Shown here: piece by piece, positions 40,152 through 54,221 of the stretch
How positions within the stretch are numbered: the first letter of the stretch is position 1
How the letters are laid out: the number at the start of each line of letters is the position of its first letter
Notes under the pieces: model-generated
Told to the model about the DNA's origin: nothing
What the model saw: only the letters and a program-made list of their open reading frames with translations
Databases searched by the model: none
Translations under genes and position numbers: made by a program
Assembly: GCF_001315015.1 (NCBI RefSeq)
Contig: NZ_CP012916.1
Location: forward strand, 512,001-576,000
Source of the DNA: Azospirillum brasilense
GTDB taxonomy: Bacteria; Pseudomonadota; Alphaproteobacteria; Azospirillales; Azospirillaceae
Length of the DNA stretch: 64,000 nt
Direction: 5' to 3'

Positions 40152-40586
40152 ATGACCAACCCGATCAACAGGTCACCACGGGCCGGGGCGGACGGGACCG
40201 CGCCCGCCGCAACCACAACCCCCGTCCGGGTCCTGGTCGTCGAGGATGAGACGATCGTCGCCATGTATCTGACCGATATGTTGGAGGAGTTGTCCTACGA
40301 GGTGTGCGGCGTCGCCGCCAACGCCGCCGACGCGCTGAAGATCGCCGAGCGGGAGCGCCCCGCCCTGGCCCTGGTGGACATCGGTCTCGCCGGTCCGCAG
40401 GACGGTATTGAAACCGCGCAGGCTCTGCGCGAGCGCTTCGCCGTGGGCAGCATTTTCATGTCCGGGGCCAGCGACCCCGTCCTGCTGGAGCGCGCCCGCG
40501 CCGCCGGCCCGCACGGCTTCATCCAGAAGCCTTACGACGAGCGCCAGCTGAAGACCCTGCTGAACAACGCTGCCCCCCAGCATTAG
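40152..40586 (+). CDS. Single-domain response regulator (receiver only)
   Basis: 144 residues. A variable 24-residue leader precedes a CheY-like receiver: VLVVEDETIVAMYLTDMLEE (acidic pair), the phospho-acceptor Asp in ALVDIGLAG near residue 77, Ser in FMSGAS and Lys in IQKPYDE. The KPY ending is typical of receivers partnering histidine kinases of stress-response type. No output domain exists, so it works through phosphotransfer or protein contact. It lies 141 bp upstream of a giant hybrid kinase and is the likely partner of one of the two kinases that follow. Confidence 0.92.
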   Translation: MTNPINRSPRAGADGTAPAATTTPVRVLVVEDETIVAMYLTDMLEELSYEVCGVAANAADALKIAERERPALALVDIGLAGPQDGIETAQALRERFAVGSIFMSGASDPVLLERARAAGPHGFIQKPYDERQLKTLLNNAAPQH

Positions 40587-40727
40587 CCCCCGTCGCCTTC
40601 CGCTTGCCGTCCCATGGCTGCGCCGCTCCGGCGCGCGGCCATTCCGGCGTTCCGCCGGATGCGCCGTCCACCGTGCGCAAGGGGACACCCGAGACACAGG
40701 ACTGGACTTCTTAGGGACCATCGCCTC

Positions 40728-45665
<4,938 letters not shown>

Positions 45666-45669
45666 GGAG

Positions 45670-47763
45670 ATGCCGATGCCCCACACCCCGATGCCCGCCG
45701 GCTCCCCCGAGATCGAGGACGCCGCCCTGCCGCCGCCGGAGGTCCGGGTGCTCGTCGTCGACGACGATGCGCGAAACCTGCTGGCGATGCGGGAGACGCT
45801 GGCCGACCTGGACGCCACGGTGGTCCTCGCCCGCTCCGGCGAGGAGGCGCTGAAGCGCGTGCTCGACCAGGATTTCGCGGCGATCCTGATGGACGTCCAC
45901 ATGCCGGGCATGGACGGCTACGAGACGGCGGAGCTGATCCGCAACCGCCGCAAGTCGCGGCACATCCCCATCCTCTTCCTGACCGCCATCAACAAGGATG
46001 AGATGCACATCTTCCGCGGCTATTCCGCGGGGGCGGTCGACTACATGTTCAAGCCGGTGGACCCGGTGATCCTGCGCAGCAAGGTCACCGTCTTCGTCGA
46101 GCTGTACCGCAAGACCGAGGAGGTCAAGCGCCAGGCCGCCCTGCGCGAGCGGCTGATGGCCGAGAACTACCGCGTGCGGGCCGAGAAGCTGGAGACCGAG
46201 CAGGCGCTGCGCCGGTCGGAGGAGCGGCAGGCGATGATCGCCCGCTCCCTGCCGATCCTGCTCTACACCGCCGGGCCGGAGCGCGGCATGCCCTTCCGCT
46301 ACGTCACCGAGAATGTCGAGGCGCTGTTCGGCTTCCCCGCAGAGCGCTTCCTGACGGACGGCGGTTTCTGGGAATCGCGCCTTCATCCGGACGACCGCGC
46401 GCGCGCCGCCATCCAGTTCGAGGCGATGCGGCAAGGCGGCGTATCGACGGTGGAATACCGCTGGCGCGCCGCCGACGGGCAGTACCGCACGCTTCTGGAA
46501 AAGGCCATGCTGTTGCCGGGCGAGGACGGACGGCCGCCGGAACTCTGCGGCACGGTGCTCGACGTCACCGACACGCGGGAGCTTCAGCTCCAGCTCGCCC
46601 ATGTCCAGAAGATGGAAACCATCGGCCAGTTGACCGGGGGCATCGCCCACGACTTCAACAACATGCTGACCGTGGTCATCGGCAGCCTGGAGCGGCTGGG
46701 CCGCATGGCCTTCGACGATCCCAAGGCGGCGCGTCGGGTGGAGATGGCCCTTCAGGCGTCCCTGCGCTGCTCCGACCTGACGCGGCGGCTGCTCGCCTTC
46801 GCGCGGCGCCAGCAGCTCCACCCGGAAAGCGTGGACATCGAGGCGCTGGTCCGCAACATGGGCGAGCTGATGGAGCGCACGCTGGGCCCGGCGATCACTG
46901 TCGAGATCGACAGCGCGCCGTCCCTCTGCCCGGCGTTGGTTGACCGCACGCAGGCGGAGTCGGCCCTGCTGAACCTCGTCATCAACGCGCGCGACGCCAT
47001 GCCGTCGGGCGGGACACTGACCATCGCCACGACCATGGTGGAGGCCGAGGAGGGGGACGCCGAGCTGAGCCCCGGACGCTATGTGCGGATGACGGTGAGC
47101 GACACCGGCTGCGGCATGCCGTCGGAGGTCCTGGCCCGCGCCTTCGAACCCTTCTTCACCACCAAGGAGATCGGCAAGGGCACCGGGCTGGGGCTCAGCA
47201 TGATCCACGGCTTCGTGAAGCAATCGGGCGGGCAGATCCGGGTGGAGAGCGAGCCGGGCCGCGGCACCTCCTTCCACCTCCATCTGCCTTGCGCGCCGGC
47301 GGCCGCCCGCAAGGCGAAGGAGCCGGAGGACGGCGTGGAAGCCGGTCCGCTGCCCGGCAAGGGCGAGGTGGTCCTGGTCGTGGACGACGACCGCGACGTG
47401 CGGCAGGTCGCCGTCCTGACCCTCCAGGATCTCGGCTACACCGTGGTCGAGGCGGAGAACGGGCCGGAAGCCCTGGCCGTGCTCGCCGGGGAACCGCGGG
47501 TGGACCTGCTCTTCACCGACGTGGTGATGCCCGGCGGCATGAACGGGCTGGAACTGGCCCTGGAAGCGCAGCGCCGCCATCCCGCCCTGAAGGCGCTCTA
47601 CGCCTCCGGCTACGCCCATGGCGTGGCCGGAGGGCTGAACGGCGAGGGACCGGGTGCGGAATTCCTGATCAAGCCCTACCGCGACCGAGACCTCGCCCGC
47701 GCCGTTCGCAAGGCGCTGGGCGGTGGCGTGGCGGATGCCTTCCCGGAGTTGAAGCGCGCCTGA
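45670..47763 (+). CDS. Hybrid sensor histidine kinase (REC-PAS-HisKA-HATPase-REC)
   Basis: 697 residues, cytosolic. The N-terminal receiver has Asp75 (LMDVHMPGMDG). A helical linker (about 150-190) leads to a PAS domain (about 195-310; RYVTENVEALFGF, EYRWRAADGQYR), then HisKA with His327 in GGIAHDFNN, HATPase with NLVINARDAMP and GTGLGLSM, and a C-terminal receiver with Asp617 (FTDVVMPGG). An N-terminal receiver means it can itself be controlled by phosphotransfer, plausibly from the upstream giant kinase, four bases away. ATG 45670 abuts GAGGAG; ATG 45676, six bases from it, may be the true start. Confidence 0.94.
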   Translation: MPMPHTPMPAGSPEIEDAALPPPEVRVLVVDDDARNLLAMRETLADLDATVVLARSGEEALKRVLDQDFAAILMDVHMPGMDGYETAELIRNRRKSRHIPILFLTAINKDEMHIFRGYSAGAVDYMFKPVDPVILRSKVTVFVELYRKTEEVKRQAALRERLMAENYRVRAEKLETEQALRRSEERQAMIARSLPILLYTAGPERGMPFRYVTENVEALFGFPAERFLTDGGFWESRLHPDDRARAAIQFEAMRQGGVSTVEYRWRAADGQYRTLLEKAMLLPGEDGRPPELCGTVLDVTDTRELQLQLAHVQKMETIGQLTGGIAHDFNNMLTVVIGSLERLGRMAFDDPKAARRVEMALQASLRCSDLTRRLLAFARRQQLHPESVDIEALVRNMGELMERTLGPAITVEIDSAPSLCPALVDRTQAESALLNLVINARDAMPSGGTLTIATTMVEAEEGDAELSPGRYVRMTVSDTGCGMPSEVLARAFEPFFTTKEIGKGTGLGLSMIHGFVKQSGGQIRVESEPGRGTSFHLHLPCAPAAARKAKEPEDGVEAGPLPGKGEVVLVVDDDRDVRQVAVLTLQDLGYTVVEAENGPEALAVLAGEPRVDLLFTDVVMPGGMNGLELALEAQRRHPALKALYASGYAHGVAGGLNGEGPGAEFLIKPYRDRDLARAVRKALGGGVADAFPELKRA

Positions 47764-47883
47764 CGATTGCCATCCTCGTCAAAAACCATCCTCGTCAAAG
47801 GCCGTTGTCGCCCTTTTGCCCCAACCGCAAGCGGGGCCGTGGTGTTCAGATGACGGTCGCGTTGCAATAAAGGAGTAGCCGAC

Positions 47884-48468
47884 GTGTCCGTTGTCCGCCT
47901 GTCCGGGATTCGCTTCGCCTCGGTCCTTTGCCTCGGCCTGTCCGTCGCCCTGCCCCTGACCTCCGCGCCGGCCGCGGCGCAGGTGTTCACCCAGGGCGGA
48001 TACGGCGCGCCGACCCAGACCAACCCGCAGAGCAGCGGCGGCAACACGACCTTCGGCATCGACAACGACCTGCTGGGCAAGCTGGGCGGGGCCGCGGTCG
48101 GGGCGCTCGCCGGGTCGCAGATCGGCAAGGGCAGCGGCAACCTGCTGGCCATCGGCGCCGGCGGCCTGCTCGGCTACTTCGCCGGCGGCTATCTGATGGA
48201 GCAGTTGAGCCCGGGCAGCCGCAACGCGGCGCAGAGCGCGGAGACCCGCGCGCTCGACGCGCCGGTCGGGCAGACCATCCGCTGGAACAGCCCGGACAGC
48301 ACGAACACCAGCGGCACCATCACCCCGATCCGCGCCGGGCGCGATTCCGCCGGGCGGGAGTGCAAGGAGTTCCAGCACAAGGTGACCATCGACGGCCGCC
48401 AGGAATCCGCCACCGGCACGGCCTGCCGCGGCGACGACGGCCAGTGGCGCCTCGCCGCCAATCCGTAA
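47884..48468 (+). CDS. Glycine-zipper outer-envelope protein (17-kDa surface antigen-like)
   Basis: 194 residues. The N-terminal signal peptide ends around ALPLTSAPAAAQ (residue 34). A glycine-zipper hairpin (GGAAVGALAGSQIGKG...GAGGLLGYFAGGYL, about 68-105) follows, and a C-terminal domain of the 17-kDa antigen type contains two cysteines (ECKEF and TACRGDDGQW). There is no lipobox cysteine at the signal peptide end. The family resides in the periplasm or outer membrane and supports envelope integrity. GTG 47884 is chosen because AAGGAG ends eight bases before it. The 3' end is six bases from the convergent DUF3108 gene. Confidence 0.87.
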   Translation: MSVVRLSGIRFASVLCLGLSVALPLTSAPAAAQVFTQGGYGAPTQTNPQSSGGNTTFGIDNDLLGKLGGAAVGALAGSQIGKGSGNLLAIGAGGLLGYFAGGYLMEQLSPGSRNAAQSAETRALDAPVGQTIRWNSPDSTNTSGTITPIRAGRDSAGRECKEFQHKVTIDGRQESATGTACRGDDGQWRLAANP

Positions 48469-48474
48469 CCCGGA

Positions 48475-49269
48475 TTACGAGCCGGCCTTCACGCCGACGG
48501 TGTGGACGAGCACCGTCATCGTGTCGGTCGGCACCTCCACCGTCACGGGAACGACGCGCCCGCTCTCCGGCGCGCGGGCGAACCACACGGTCGCCTTGCG
48601 CTCCACCCCTTCGGCGAAGAAGCGGTCCCGGTCGCGGTCGCCCTCGAAGCCGGCCACCGGACGGACCGTGACCGCGCAGACCTCCGCCGTTCCCGTGGCG
48701 ATGCGGTAGCGCGACGACGGCAAATCCCCCTTGCCCTGCGGCGTCATGATGATGTCGTAGCGGCGGCGCCCGTCATAGACGGGATAGCGTCCGCCGCAGC
48801 CGCCCGCCCGACTGGCGGTCAGGATCACCGCCGCCCCGGCGCTCAACGGATCGATGCTGCCCCGGCGGCTGTCCGGCGGCACCCGCGCCGCCTTGTCGGG
48901 GCTGAGCGGCGGGTCGGCTGTCACGTCCACCCCGTCGGGGCCGAAGCTCAGCGTCATGATGTCCTGCTTGCGGCGCAGCCGGCGCTCGCCGCGGAAGCGG
49001 TCCGGTTCGGCGGTGCCGGCCTCCAGCCGTCCGGCGGACTCGGCCCGGTAGCGGAAATTGGTGAAGAGGCCGAGCCAGGGCACCGCCTCCGCCTCCAAGG
49101 CCGCCCGGTAGCGGCTGGCGCCGCCCTCCGCCGCCTCGGTCAGCACGACGCTGCCGCGCGCCAGTGAGACGCCGCCGCCATAGGCGGCGAAGTCCAGCTC
49201 CAGCGTGGCGGCCCGGCCCGCCGCCGGCGATAGAATCAGCAGGCCGGCGGCCAGGAGAATCCGCTTCAC
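48475..49269 (-). CDS. DUF3108 periplasmic protein
   Basis: 264 residues beginning at GTG 49269 with a signal peptide (VKRILLAAGLLILSPAAGRA, cleavage after about residue 20). The mature protein is beta-rich with DUF3108 features: Y(R)AxLEAEA near the start, RRLRRKQDIMTLSFGPDGV in the middle and late YDIIMTPQGKG and AEVCAVTVRPVAGF. DUF3108 proteins are envelope proteins of unknown activity. An upstream extension to 49395 would overlap the GNAT gene and is rejected because the signal peptide begins at the GTG. It follows the GNAT gene by 10 bp in a probable three-gene operon with the glucosidase. Confidence 0.82.
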   Translation of the reverse strand: MKRILLAAGLLILSPAAGRAATLELDFAAYGGGVSLARGSVVLTEAAEGGASRYRAALEAEAVPWLGLFTNFRYRAESAGRLEAGTAEPDRFRGERRLRRKQDIMTLSFGPDGVDVTADPPLSPDKAARVPPDSRRGSIDPLSAGAAVILTASRAGGCGGRYPVYDGRRRYDIIMTPQGKGDLPSSRYRIATGTAEVCAVTVRPVAGFEGDRDRDRFFAEGVERKATVWFARAPESGRVVPVTVEVPTDTMTVLVHTVGVKAGS

Positions 49270-49279
49270 GGCGATCGCC

Positions 49280-49576
49280 TTACGTCGATGGTCCGCCCTC
49301 CGCGACGACCAGATCCTGGTACTCCGGGTGGCGCTGGATGTATTTGGCCACGAAGGGGCAGACCGGCACAACCTTCTGCCCGCTGGAGCGCGCATCCTCC
49401 AGCGCGCCGCGCGCCAGCGCGGAGCCGACGCCCTGCCCGGCCATGCTTTCCGGAACCTCCGTGTGGGTGAAGACGATGGCCCCGTCGCGCTTTTCGTACT
49501 CCACCACCGCGGTGGCGTCGCCCACGGTCAGCTCGTACCGGTTCCTGGCCGCGTTGTTCTTCACATCCCCGCTCAT
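49280..49576 (-). CDS. Small GNAT-family N-acetyltransferase (YjdJ-like)
   Basis: 98 residues, the size of the minimal GNAT proteins. Visible core: YEKRDGAIVFTHTEVPESMAGQGVGSALARGALEDA, with the acetyl-CoA pyrophosphate loop GQGVGS near residues 48-53, and the C-terminal VCPFVAKYIQRHPEYQDLV typical of the COG2388 group. The acceptor substrate is unknown in this family. It overlaps the upstream glucosidase gene by four bases (ATGA), so it is translationally coupled to it. Confidence 0.92.
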   Translation of the reverse strand: MSGDVKNNAARNRYELTVGDATAVVEYEKRDGAIVFTHTEVPESMAGQGVGSALARGALEDARSSGQKVVPVCPFVAKYIQRHPEYQDLVVAEGGPST

Positions 49577-51201
49577 GCCCCACCCTTTCCCTTGTCGTCG
49601 AAACCGATCACCACCCCCTCGTCGGGCCGCAGGCGGAGGATGCCGGACACCGGCTCCCCACCGCGGTCGAGATGGGTGGACAGCCGGATATGGGCAGCGT
49701 CGGGCATCGCGTCCACCATCCGCTCCACCGCCGACAGGTTCAGCAGGATGCGGAAGCGGCCGGTTTCATGACGGCGCTCATAGACCAGGACGTCGTTTTC
49801 CGCCGACACCGGCTCGTAGCGCCCGACCGACAGGGCCGGTTCCCTCCGCCGCAGGGCCAGCAGGGCGCGATGGAGCGCCAGCATGGAGGACGGGTCGGCC
49901 GCCTGCGCCGCCACGTTCACCCGGTCATGGTCGGGTCCGAGCGGCAGCCAGGGCTGGCCCGTCGTGAAACCGCCTTGCGGGCCGTCGTCCCAGGGAATCG
50001 GCGTGCGCACCGGGTCGCGGCCCAGCCCCAGGCCGGGGATGTTCTTCTCCCACGGGTCCTGCACGCGGTCGGGGGGAATGTCCACGTCGGTCATCCCGAT
50101 CTCGTCGCCCTGGTAGAGCGTCGGCGTGCCCCGCAGAGTCAGCAGCAGCATGGCCGCCACCCGCGCCTGGCCCTGTCCCAGCCGGCTCGCCACGCGGGAG
50201 CGGTCGTGGTTGCCCAGCACCCAGTTCGGCCAGCCGCCCGGCGGCAGGGCGGCCTCGTAGGTGCGGATCAGGGCGGCCAGCGCCTTGGCCTCCCACGGGG
50301 TGGACAGCAGATGGAAGTTGAAGGGAAGCTGGAAGCCCGTCAGGTCGGCGCCGTAATAGGCCATGAGCTGGTCGATGGGCAGATAGGCCTCCCCGATCAG
50401 CAGCCGGTCGGGGCCGCACTCATCCGCCACGCGGCGCATGGCGGCGATGGCGTCGTGCACCTCCGGCTGGTCCACGGTGTGGAGGCGGATCAGGCGGCGG
50501 ACCGGCGACATGCCCTCCCGCCAGCCGGGGTTCGGCGGGTTGTCGCGGAACCGCGCGTCCTTGATCAGGTGGTGGATGGCGTCCACCCGGAAGCCGTCCA
50601 CCCCGCGGTCCAGCCATACGCGCAGCGCGTCGAGCATGGCCTCGCGCAGCTCCGGATTCCGCCAGTTGAGGTCCGGCTGCTCCTTCAGATAGGCGTGGTA
50701 ATAGTATTGGCCGGTCGCCTCATCCCATTCCCAGGCGCCACCGCCGAACTCCGACAGCCAGTTGTTCGGAGGCCCGCCATCGGGAGCCGGGTCGCGCCAG
50801 ATGTACCAATCGCGCTTCGGGTCGGTGCGGGACGAGCGGCTGGCCTGGAACCACGGGTGCCGGTCGGAGCTGTGGTTGGGCACGAAATCCAGGATCAGCT
50901 TCATCCCCCGGCGGTGCAGCTCCGCCAGCAGCCGGTCGAAATCCGCCATCGTCCCGAACAGCGGGTGGATGCCCGTGTAGTCCGACACGTCGTAGCCGAA
51001 ATCGGCCATCGGCGACGGGTAGATCGGGGACACCCACAGCGCGTCCACCCCGAGCGCCTGGAGATGGTCGAGCCGGGCCAGGATGCCCGGCAGGTCCCCC
51101 ACCCCGTCGCCGTTCGAATCCTGGAAGGAGCGCGGGTAGACCTGATAGATCACGCCGCTCTGCCACCACGCGAAGCCGTCCGCCGCGAAGCCGTCCGCCA
51201 T
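49573..51201 (-). CDS. GH13 alpha-glucosidase (oligo-1,6-glucosidase type)
   Basis: 542 residues, TIM-barrel glycoside hydrolase family 13. VIYQVYPRSFQDSNGDGVGD (residues 17-36, calcium/metal loop), DFVPNHSS, the nucleophile Asp207 in GFRVDAIHH, acid/base Glu271 in LIGEAYLP and Asp333 in LGNHDRSR are all present. A C-terminal beta domain follows. There is no signal peptide, so it acts in the cytosol on short imported alpha-glucosides or trehalulose-like sugars; the linkage preference cannot be read from sequence. It is followed without gap by the GNAT gene and separated by 10 bp from the preceding SDR gene. Confidence 0.94.
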   Translation of the reverse strand: MADGFAADGFAWWQSGVIYQVYPRSFQDSNGDGVGDLPGILARLDHLQALGVDALWVSPIYPSPMADFGYDVSDYTGIHPLFGTMADFDRLLAELHRRGMKLILDFVPNHSSDRHPWFQASRSSRTDPKRDWYIWRDPAPDGGPPNNWLSEFGGGAWEWDEATGQYYYHAYLKEQPDLNWRNPELREAMLDALRVWLDRGVDGFRVDAIHHLIKDARFRDNPPNPGWREGMSPVRRLIRLHTVDQPEVHDAIAAMRRVADECGPDRLLIGEAYLPIDQLMAYYGADLTGFQLPFNFHLLSTPWEAKALAALIRTYEAALPPGGWPNWVLGNHDRSRVASRLGQGQARVAAMLLLTLRGTPTLYQGDEIGMTDVDIPPDRVQDPWEKNIPGLGLGRDPVRTPIPWDDGPQGGFTTGQPWLPLGPDHDRVNVAAQAADPSSMLALHRALLALRRREPALSVGRYEPVSAENDVLVYERRHETGRFRILLNLSAVERMVDAMPDAAHIRLSTHLDRGGEPVSGILRLRPDEGVVIGFDDKGKGGA

Positions 51202-51211
51202 GAGCGGGCCC

Positions 51212-51997
51212 TCAACCGATCAGCAGGGATTCGGCGCCGTCGATCCAGACGGGGGTGCCGGTGATGTGCTTCGACCGGTCCGACGCCAGAAACAGGGCCA
51301 GTTCCGCCACGTCGGCGCTGCTGCCCGGCTTGCCGCGGGTCAGCGGGATTTCGCCGTCGGGATACTCGGCGGCCTCCTCGGCCTTCTCGGTGTTGCGCGA
51401 CTGGGTGTTGTCCTGGATCGCGGTGTCGATCATTCCCGGACAGATGGCGTTGACGCGGATGCGGTGCTTGGCCAGTTCCAGCGCCAGCATCTGGACCATG
51501 GCGACCTGCGCCGCCTTGGTGCAGGAATAGGCGGTGGCCCCGGCGTTGCTGAACACCCGCGTGCCGTTGATCGAGGCGGTCACCAGCACCGACCCGCCGC
51601 CCGCCGTCTTCAGATGCGGCACCGCGTGGTGCAGCGTCAGGTAGGTGCCGCGCAGGTTGATGTTGATGGTGCGGTCCCATTCCTCCGGCGTCAGCTCGTC
51701 GATCGGCGCCCAGACGCCGTTGATTCCGGCGTTGGCGAAGACGATGTCCAGCCGCCCGTACTCCTGGACCAGCCGGTCCACCGCCCGCTTCACCGCCTCG
51801 CTGTCGGCGACGTCGGCGACCAGGGGAATCGCTTTGCCGCCCGCCGCGGTGATCTCCTCCGCCGTCTTGCGGATTTCGTCCTCGGTGCGGCTGAGCACGC
51901 CGACGCTCGCCCCGGCGCTGGCGAACAGGGTGGCGGACGCCTTGCCGATGCCCGACCCGGCCCCGGTGACGAGGGCGACTTTTCCGTTCAGATCCAT
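51212..51997 (-). CDS. SDR-family oxidoreductase
   Basis: 261 residues, classical short-chain dehydrogenase. TGAGSGIG (residues 11-18) binds the nucleotide, ANAGING is the NNAG-type block, and the catalytic Ser precedes YSCTKAA (Tyr-x3-Lys). The C-terminus has ITGTPVWIDGAES, as usual in the family. It is the first gene of a run with the glucosidase, GNAT and DUF3108 genes on the minus strand with very short gaps, so cotranscription is likely. The substrate may be a sugar or polyol, given the neighbour, but this is inference. Confidence 0.9.
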   Translation of the reverse strand: MDLNGKVALVTGAGSGIGKASATLFASAGASVGVLSRTEDEIRKTAEEITAAGGKAIPLVADVADSEAVKRAVDRLVQEYGRLDIVFANAGINGVWAPIDELTPEEWDRTININLRGTYLTLHHAVPHLKTAGGGSVLVTASINGTRVFSNAGATAYSCTKAAQVAMVQMLALELAKHRIRVNAICPGMIDTAIQDNTQSRNTEKAEEAAEYPDGEIPLTRGKPGSSADVAELALFLASDRSKHITGTPVWIDGAESLLIG

Positions 51998-52070
51998 GAT
52001 GAAACCGGCTCCGCTGCTTGTGCTGGGACAGCAGAGCCAACCGATGGAGGCCGGGCCGGTTCCCGTCTTT

Positions 52071-52976
52071 CTACGCCCCCGCGGCGCGCGCGCGGCGGTT
52101 CACCAGCCAAATGCCGGCGCAGACCAGCAGCATCGCCGCGGCGAGGCTCGCGCTGACCCGCTCGCCCAGCAGCAGGGCGCCGGACAGCACGCCGAACAGC
52201 GGCGTCAGGAAGGTGAAGGCCGACAGGCGGGCCGCCGGGTAGCGGGCGACCAGCCAGAACCAGGCGAGGTAGGAGGCGAAGGCCACCACCACGATCTGGA
52301 AGGCGAGGCAGGCGAGCGCCAGCGGGCCGGGCGCGGTCACCCCCGCCTCGCCCATCAGAAGCGAGGCCACCGGCATCACCGCCCCCGACACGGCGAGCTG
52401 GTAGAACAGCACCTTGGTCGAGCTGGCGCGGACCAGCTTGCTGCCTTTGATGACGAGCGTGGTGGCCGCCCACAGCACCGCCGCCGCCAGCACCATCAGG
52501 TCGCCGACCATCTCGCGGTTCGTTGGCAGGCGCAGCCCATCGGCGAAAGCGACGGCCACACCGACGAAGGCGCAGGCCAGCCCGGCCGCCTGGACGCCCC
52601 GCATCCGCTCCCCCGGCAGCAGCAGATGCGCCCCGACCGACACCAGGAAGGGCGCCGTGTAGAGGAACAGAATGCTGCGCGACACCGTGGTGTAGGACAG
52701 CCCCGTGTAGATCAGCAGGAACTCCCCGGCGAACAGCGTACCGGCCAGCAAACCCAGCCCCAGCGTGCCGTCCCGCTCGAACAGGCGCATGCCGCGCAGC
52801 GCCGCCCAGGCCCACAGCAGCGCCAGCGCGCCCAGCGAGCGCAGCCCGCCCTGAAGCACCGGCGAGAATCCGGTCATGGCAACCTTGATGGCGACCTGCT
52901 GCAGGCCCCAGAGCAGGCAGAGCAGGACCAGCGTGGCGGAGGCGGCGCCGTCCAGCTCCGCGCGGCGTTCGGTCAT
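52071..52976 (-). CDS. DMT-superfamily (EamA) transporter
   Basis: 301 residues with ten predicted membrane helices in two EamA repeats (first about 10-145, second about 160-290; second repeat with APFLVSVGAHLLLPGE before it and LTPLFGVLSGALLLGE near the end). Family members export amino acids, metabolites or drugs; the substrate cannot be predicted. ATG 52976 puts the first helix near residue 12, the usual distance. A GTG at 53033 with GGAGG seven bases upstream is a credible alternative giving a 19-residue longer N-terminus. It is separated by 73 bp from the SDR gene. Confidence 0.9.
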   Translation of the reverse strand: MTERRAELDGAASATLVLLCLLWGLQQVAIKVAMTGFSPVLQGGLRSLGALALLWAWAALRGMRLFERDGTLGLGLLAGTLFAGEFLLIYTGLSYTTVSRSILFLYTAPFLVSVGAHLLLPGERMRGVQAAGLACAFVGVAVAFADGLRLPTNREMVGDLMVLAAAVLWAATTLVIKGSKLVRASSTKVLFYQLAVSGAVMPVASLLMGEAGVTAPGPLALACLAFQIVVVAFASYLAWFWLVARYPAARLSAFTFLTPLFGVLSGALLLGERVSASLAAAMLLVCAGIWLVNRRARAAGA

Positions 52977-53282
52977 GGCAATAGCGGTCATGATGATGGC
53001 TGCGGCGGCGCGGCGGTCCACCGCCATCCCCACCGCACGTCCTCCCGGCTTTTCTTCCTTCGACGTGCAGAATGGGACGGCGCCGGGAAGCCGGTCAACG
53101 AACGCCTGCGAAGGGCAGACCCGCGCGGCCCAGGTGGACTTTTGTGCAATGCGGTACGCAGGCATGCCCATAATGCGCAGCTCACCGCCGTCCCGAGGTT
53201 CATATTGAATGGGCAATCGACGGCGCCGCCTCTGCGGCAGCTACCCCTCCCACGGCAAATCAACACCCGAAAAGGAACGGAC

Positions 53283-53465
53283 GTGATCCACAAGATCATG
53301 GACAAGATCGACCGCGTCATCGCCCAGAAGCGTGAGAACGGCGAGCTTGATGCTTGGCTATCCAACGGTATGGCCCGCCGTTACTGCCAGGAACTGACGG
53401 CTTCACAAAGGCACTATTACCCCGCCCTGCTGCTGTATGTGGAGAGGCACGCCGGGATCGGGTGA
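53283..53465 (+). CDS. Small conserved-looking protein, unknown function
   Basis: 60 residues from GTG 53283 with AAGGA six bases upstream. Predicted mostly helical: VIHKIMDKIDRVIAQKREN, then DAWLSNGMARRYCQELTASQ and a short C-terminus. It has no signal peptide, membrane segment or cysteine pair. I do not recognise the family. The good ribosome-binding site, balanced amino-acid composition and the fit between two convergent or divergent genes suggest it is real. It ends eight bases from the convergent DUF1289 gene. Confidence 0.65.
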   Translation: MIHKIMDKIDRVIAQKRENGELDAWLSNGMARRYCQELTASQRHYYPALLLYVERHAGIG

Positions 53466-53473
53466 GGCGGTGT

Positions 53474-53770
53474 TCACTCCGCCGCTTTGACGACCGGCCC
53501 TTCCAAGTCCGACCGGCGGGCGCGCAGGGTGGCGAGCTTCGCCTCAAGCTTGCGGATTTTCTTGTCGAGCTTCTTCGCCCGCTTGCCGTCCTTCTTGGAG
53601 ACGGTGCCGCCGCGCGCGGCGATGCGGGCGTTGATCGCCGCCTTCGTCTCGTCCGGCAGGCGTTTCCAGTGCCTCACCTCCGCGCGGGTGCGGAAGCAGC
53701 CCATGCAGCGGTCCGCCGCGTCATAGCGGCAGAGCTTCGTGCAGGGATTGCGGGTGTCGTGCGTGCTCAT
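53474..53770 (-). CDS. DUF1289 family protein
   Basis: 98 residues. The N-terminal 45 residues are a DUF1289 domain with NPCTKLCRYDAADRCMGCFR (four cysteines in the C-x3-C-x7-C-x2-C arrangement, residues 9-26) and W in RHWKRLPDE. A lysine-rich coiled tail follows (KKDGKRAKKLDKKIRKLEAKLATLRARR), longer than in minimal members. The cysteines suggest zinc or an iron-sulphur site; function unknown. Convergent with the small gene at 53283. Confidence 0.92.
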   Translation of the reverse strand: MSTHDTRNPCTKLCRYDAADRCMGCFRTRAEVRHWKRLPDETKAAINARIAARGGTVSKKDGKRAKKLDKKIRKLEAKLATLRARRSDLEGPVVKAAE

Positions 53771-53860
53771 AGCGCCATAGGATGGGTGCGGCAGGGCCGA
53801 AGGAAAAGCCCCGGCCGCCCCGTCCTGCGGACGATTCTCAAAAAAGCGGGTCTCCGATCA

Positions 53861-54205
53861 TCAGGGCGTCACACGCCCGGACAGGCAGGAGGCCCGCGCC
53901 CGCTCGTCCACCGCCATCGCCGCGGCGCCGGCTCCCCCCTCCCCGCCATAGAGCGCGGCGGGAAGCGGCCGGCCGGTGGCCTCACCCTCCTTGCGGTGCC
54001 AGGACAGGATGCAGGAGCACACCCGCACCGCCGCCTCGGTGGAGCCGGTGCTCTGCGCGGCGAAGGGGCTGGCCTCGCAGGCCGCCAGGAAATCCCGGTT
54101 CGCGTCGGTCCGCCCGCCGTCCGGCGGGTCGCCGCTGAAGACCAGCAACGCCGCTAGGCACGCGAAGAAGAACACGAACAGCAACGAACGCGGGTTGCGG
54201 AACAC
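53861..54205 (-). CDS. Hypothetical membrane-anchored small protein
   Basis: 114 residues. One hydrophobic N-terminal segment (LLFVFFFACLAALLVFS, residues 8-24) could be an anchor or an uncleaved signal. The rest is hydrophilic with a CEASPF...RVCSCILSWHRKEGE cysteine motif (three cysteines) and a C-terminal ARASCLSG. This resembles the short secreted proteins in which acidic DxxF(L)xxC patterns precede CxC, but no named family is recognised. It lies 16 bp downstream of the chemoreceptor gene on the same strand. Confidence 0.6.
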   Translation of the reverse strand: MFRNPRSLLFVFFFACLAALLVFSGDPPDGGRTDANRDFLAACEASPFAAQSTGSTEAAVRVCSCILSWHRKEGEATGRPLPAALYGGEGGAGAAAMAVDERARASCLSGRVTP

Positions 54206-54221
54206 GGGCGAAACCCTCCCT

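Noticed and set aside
39946..40155. 69-codon frame overlapping the start of the receiver gene
   Set aside because: Ser/Arg-rich without RBS or domain, overlapping a well-supported start; probably chance.
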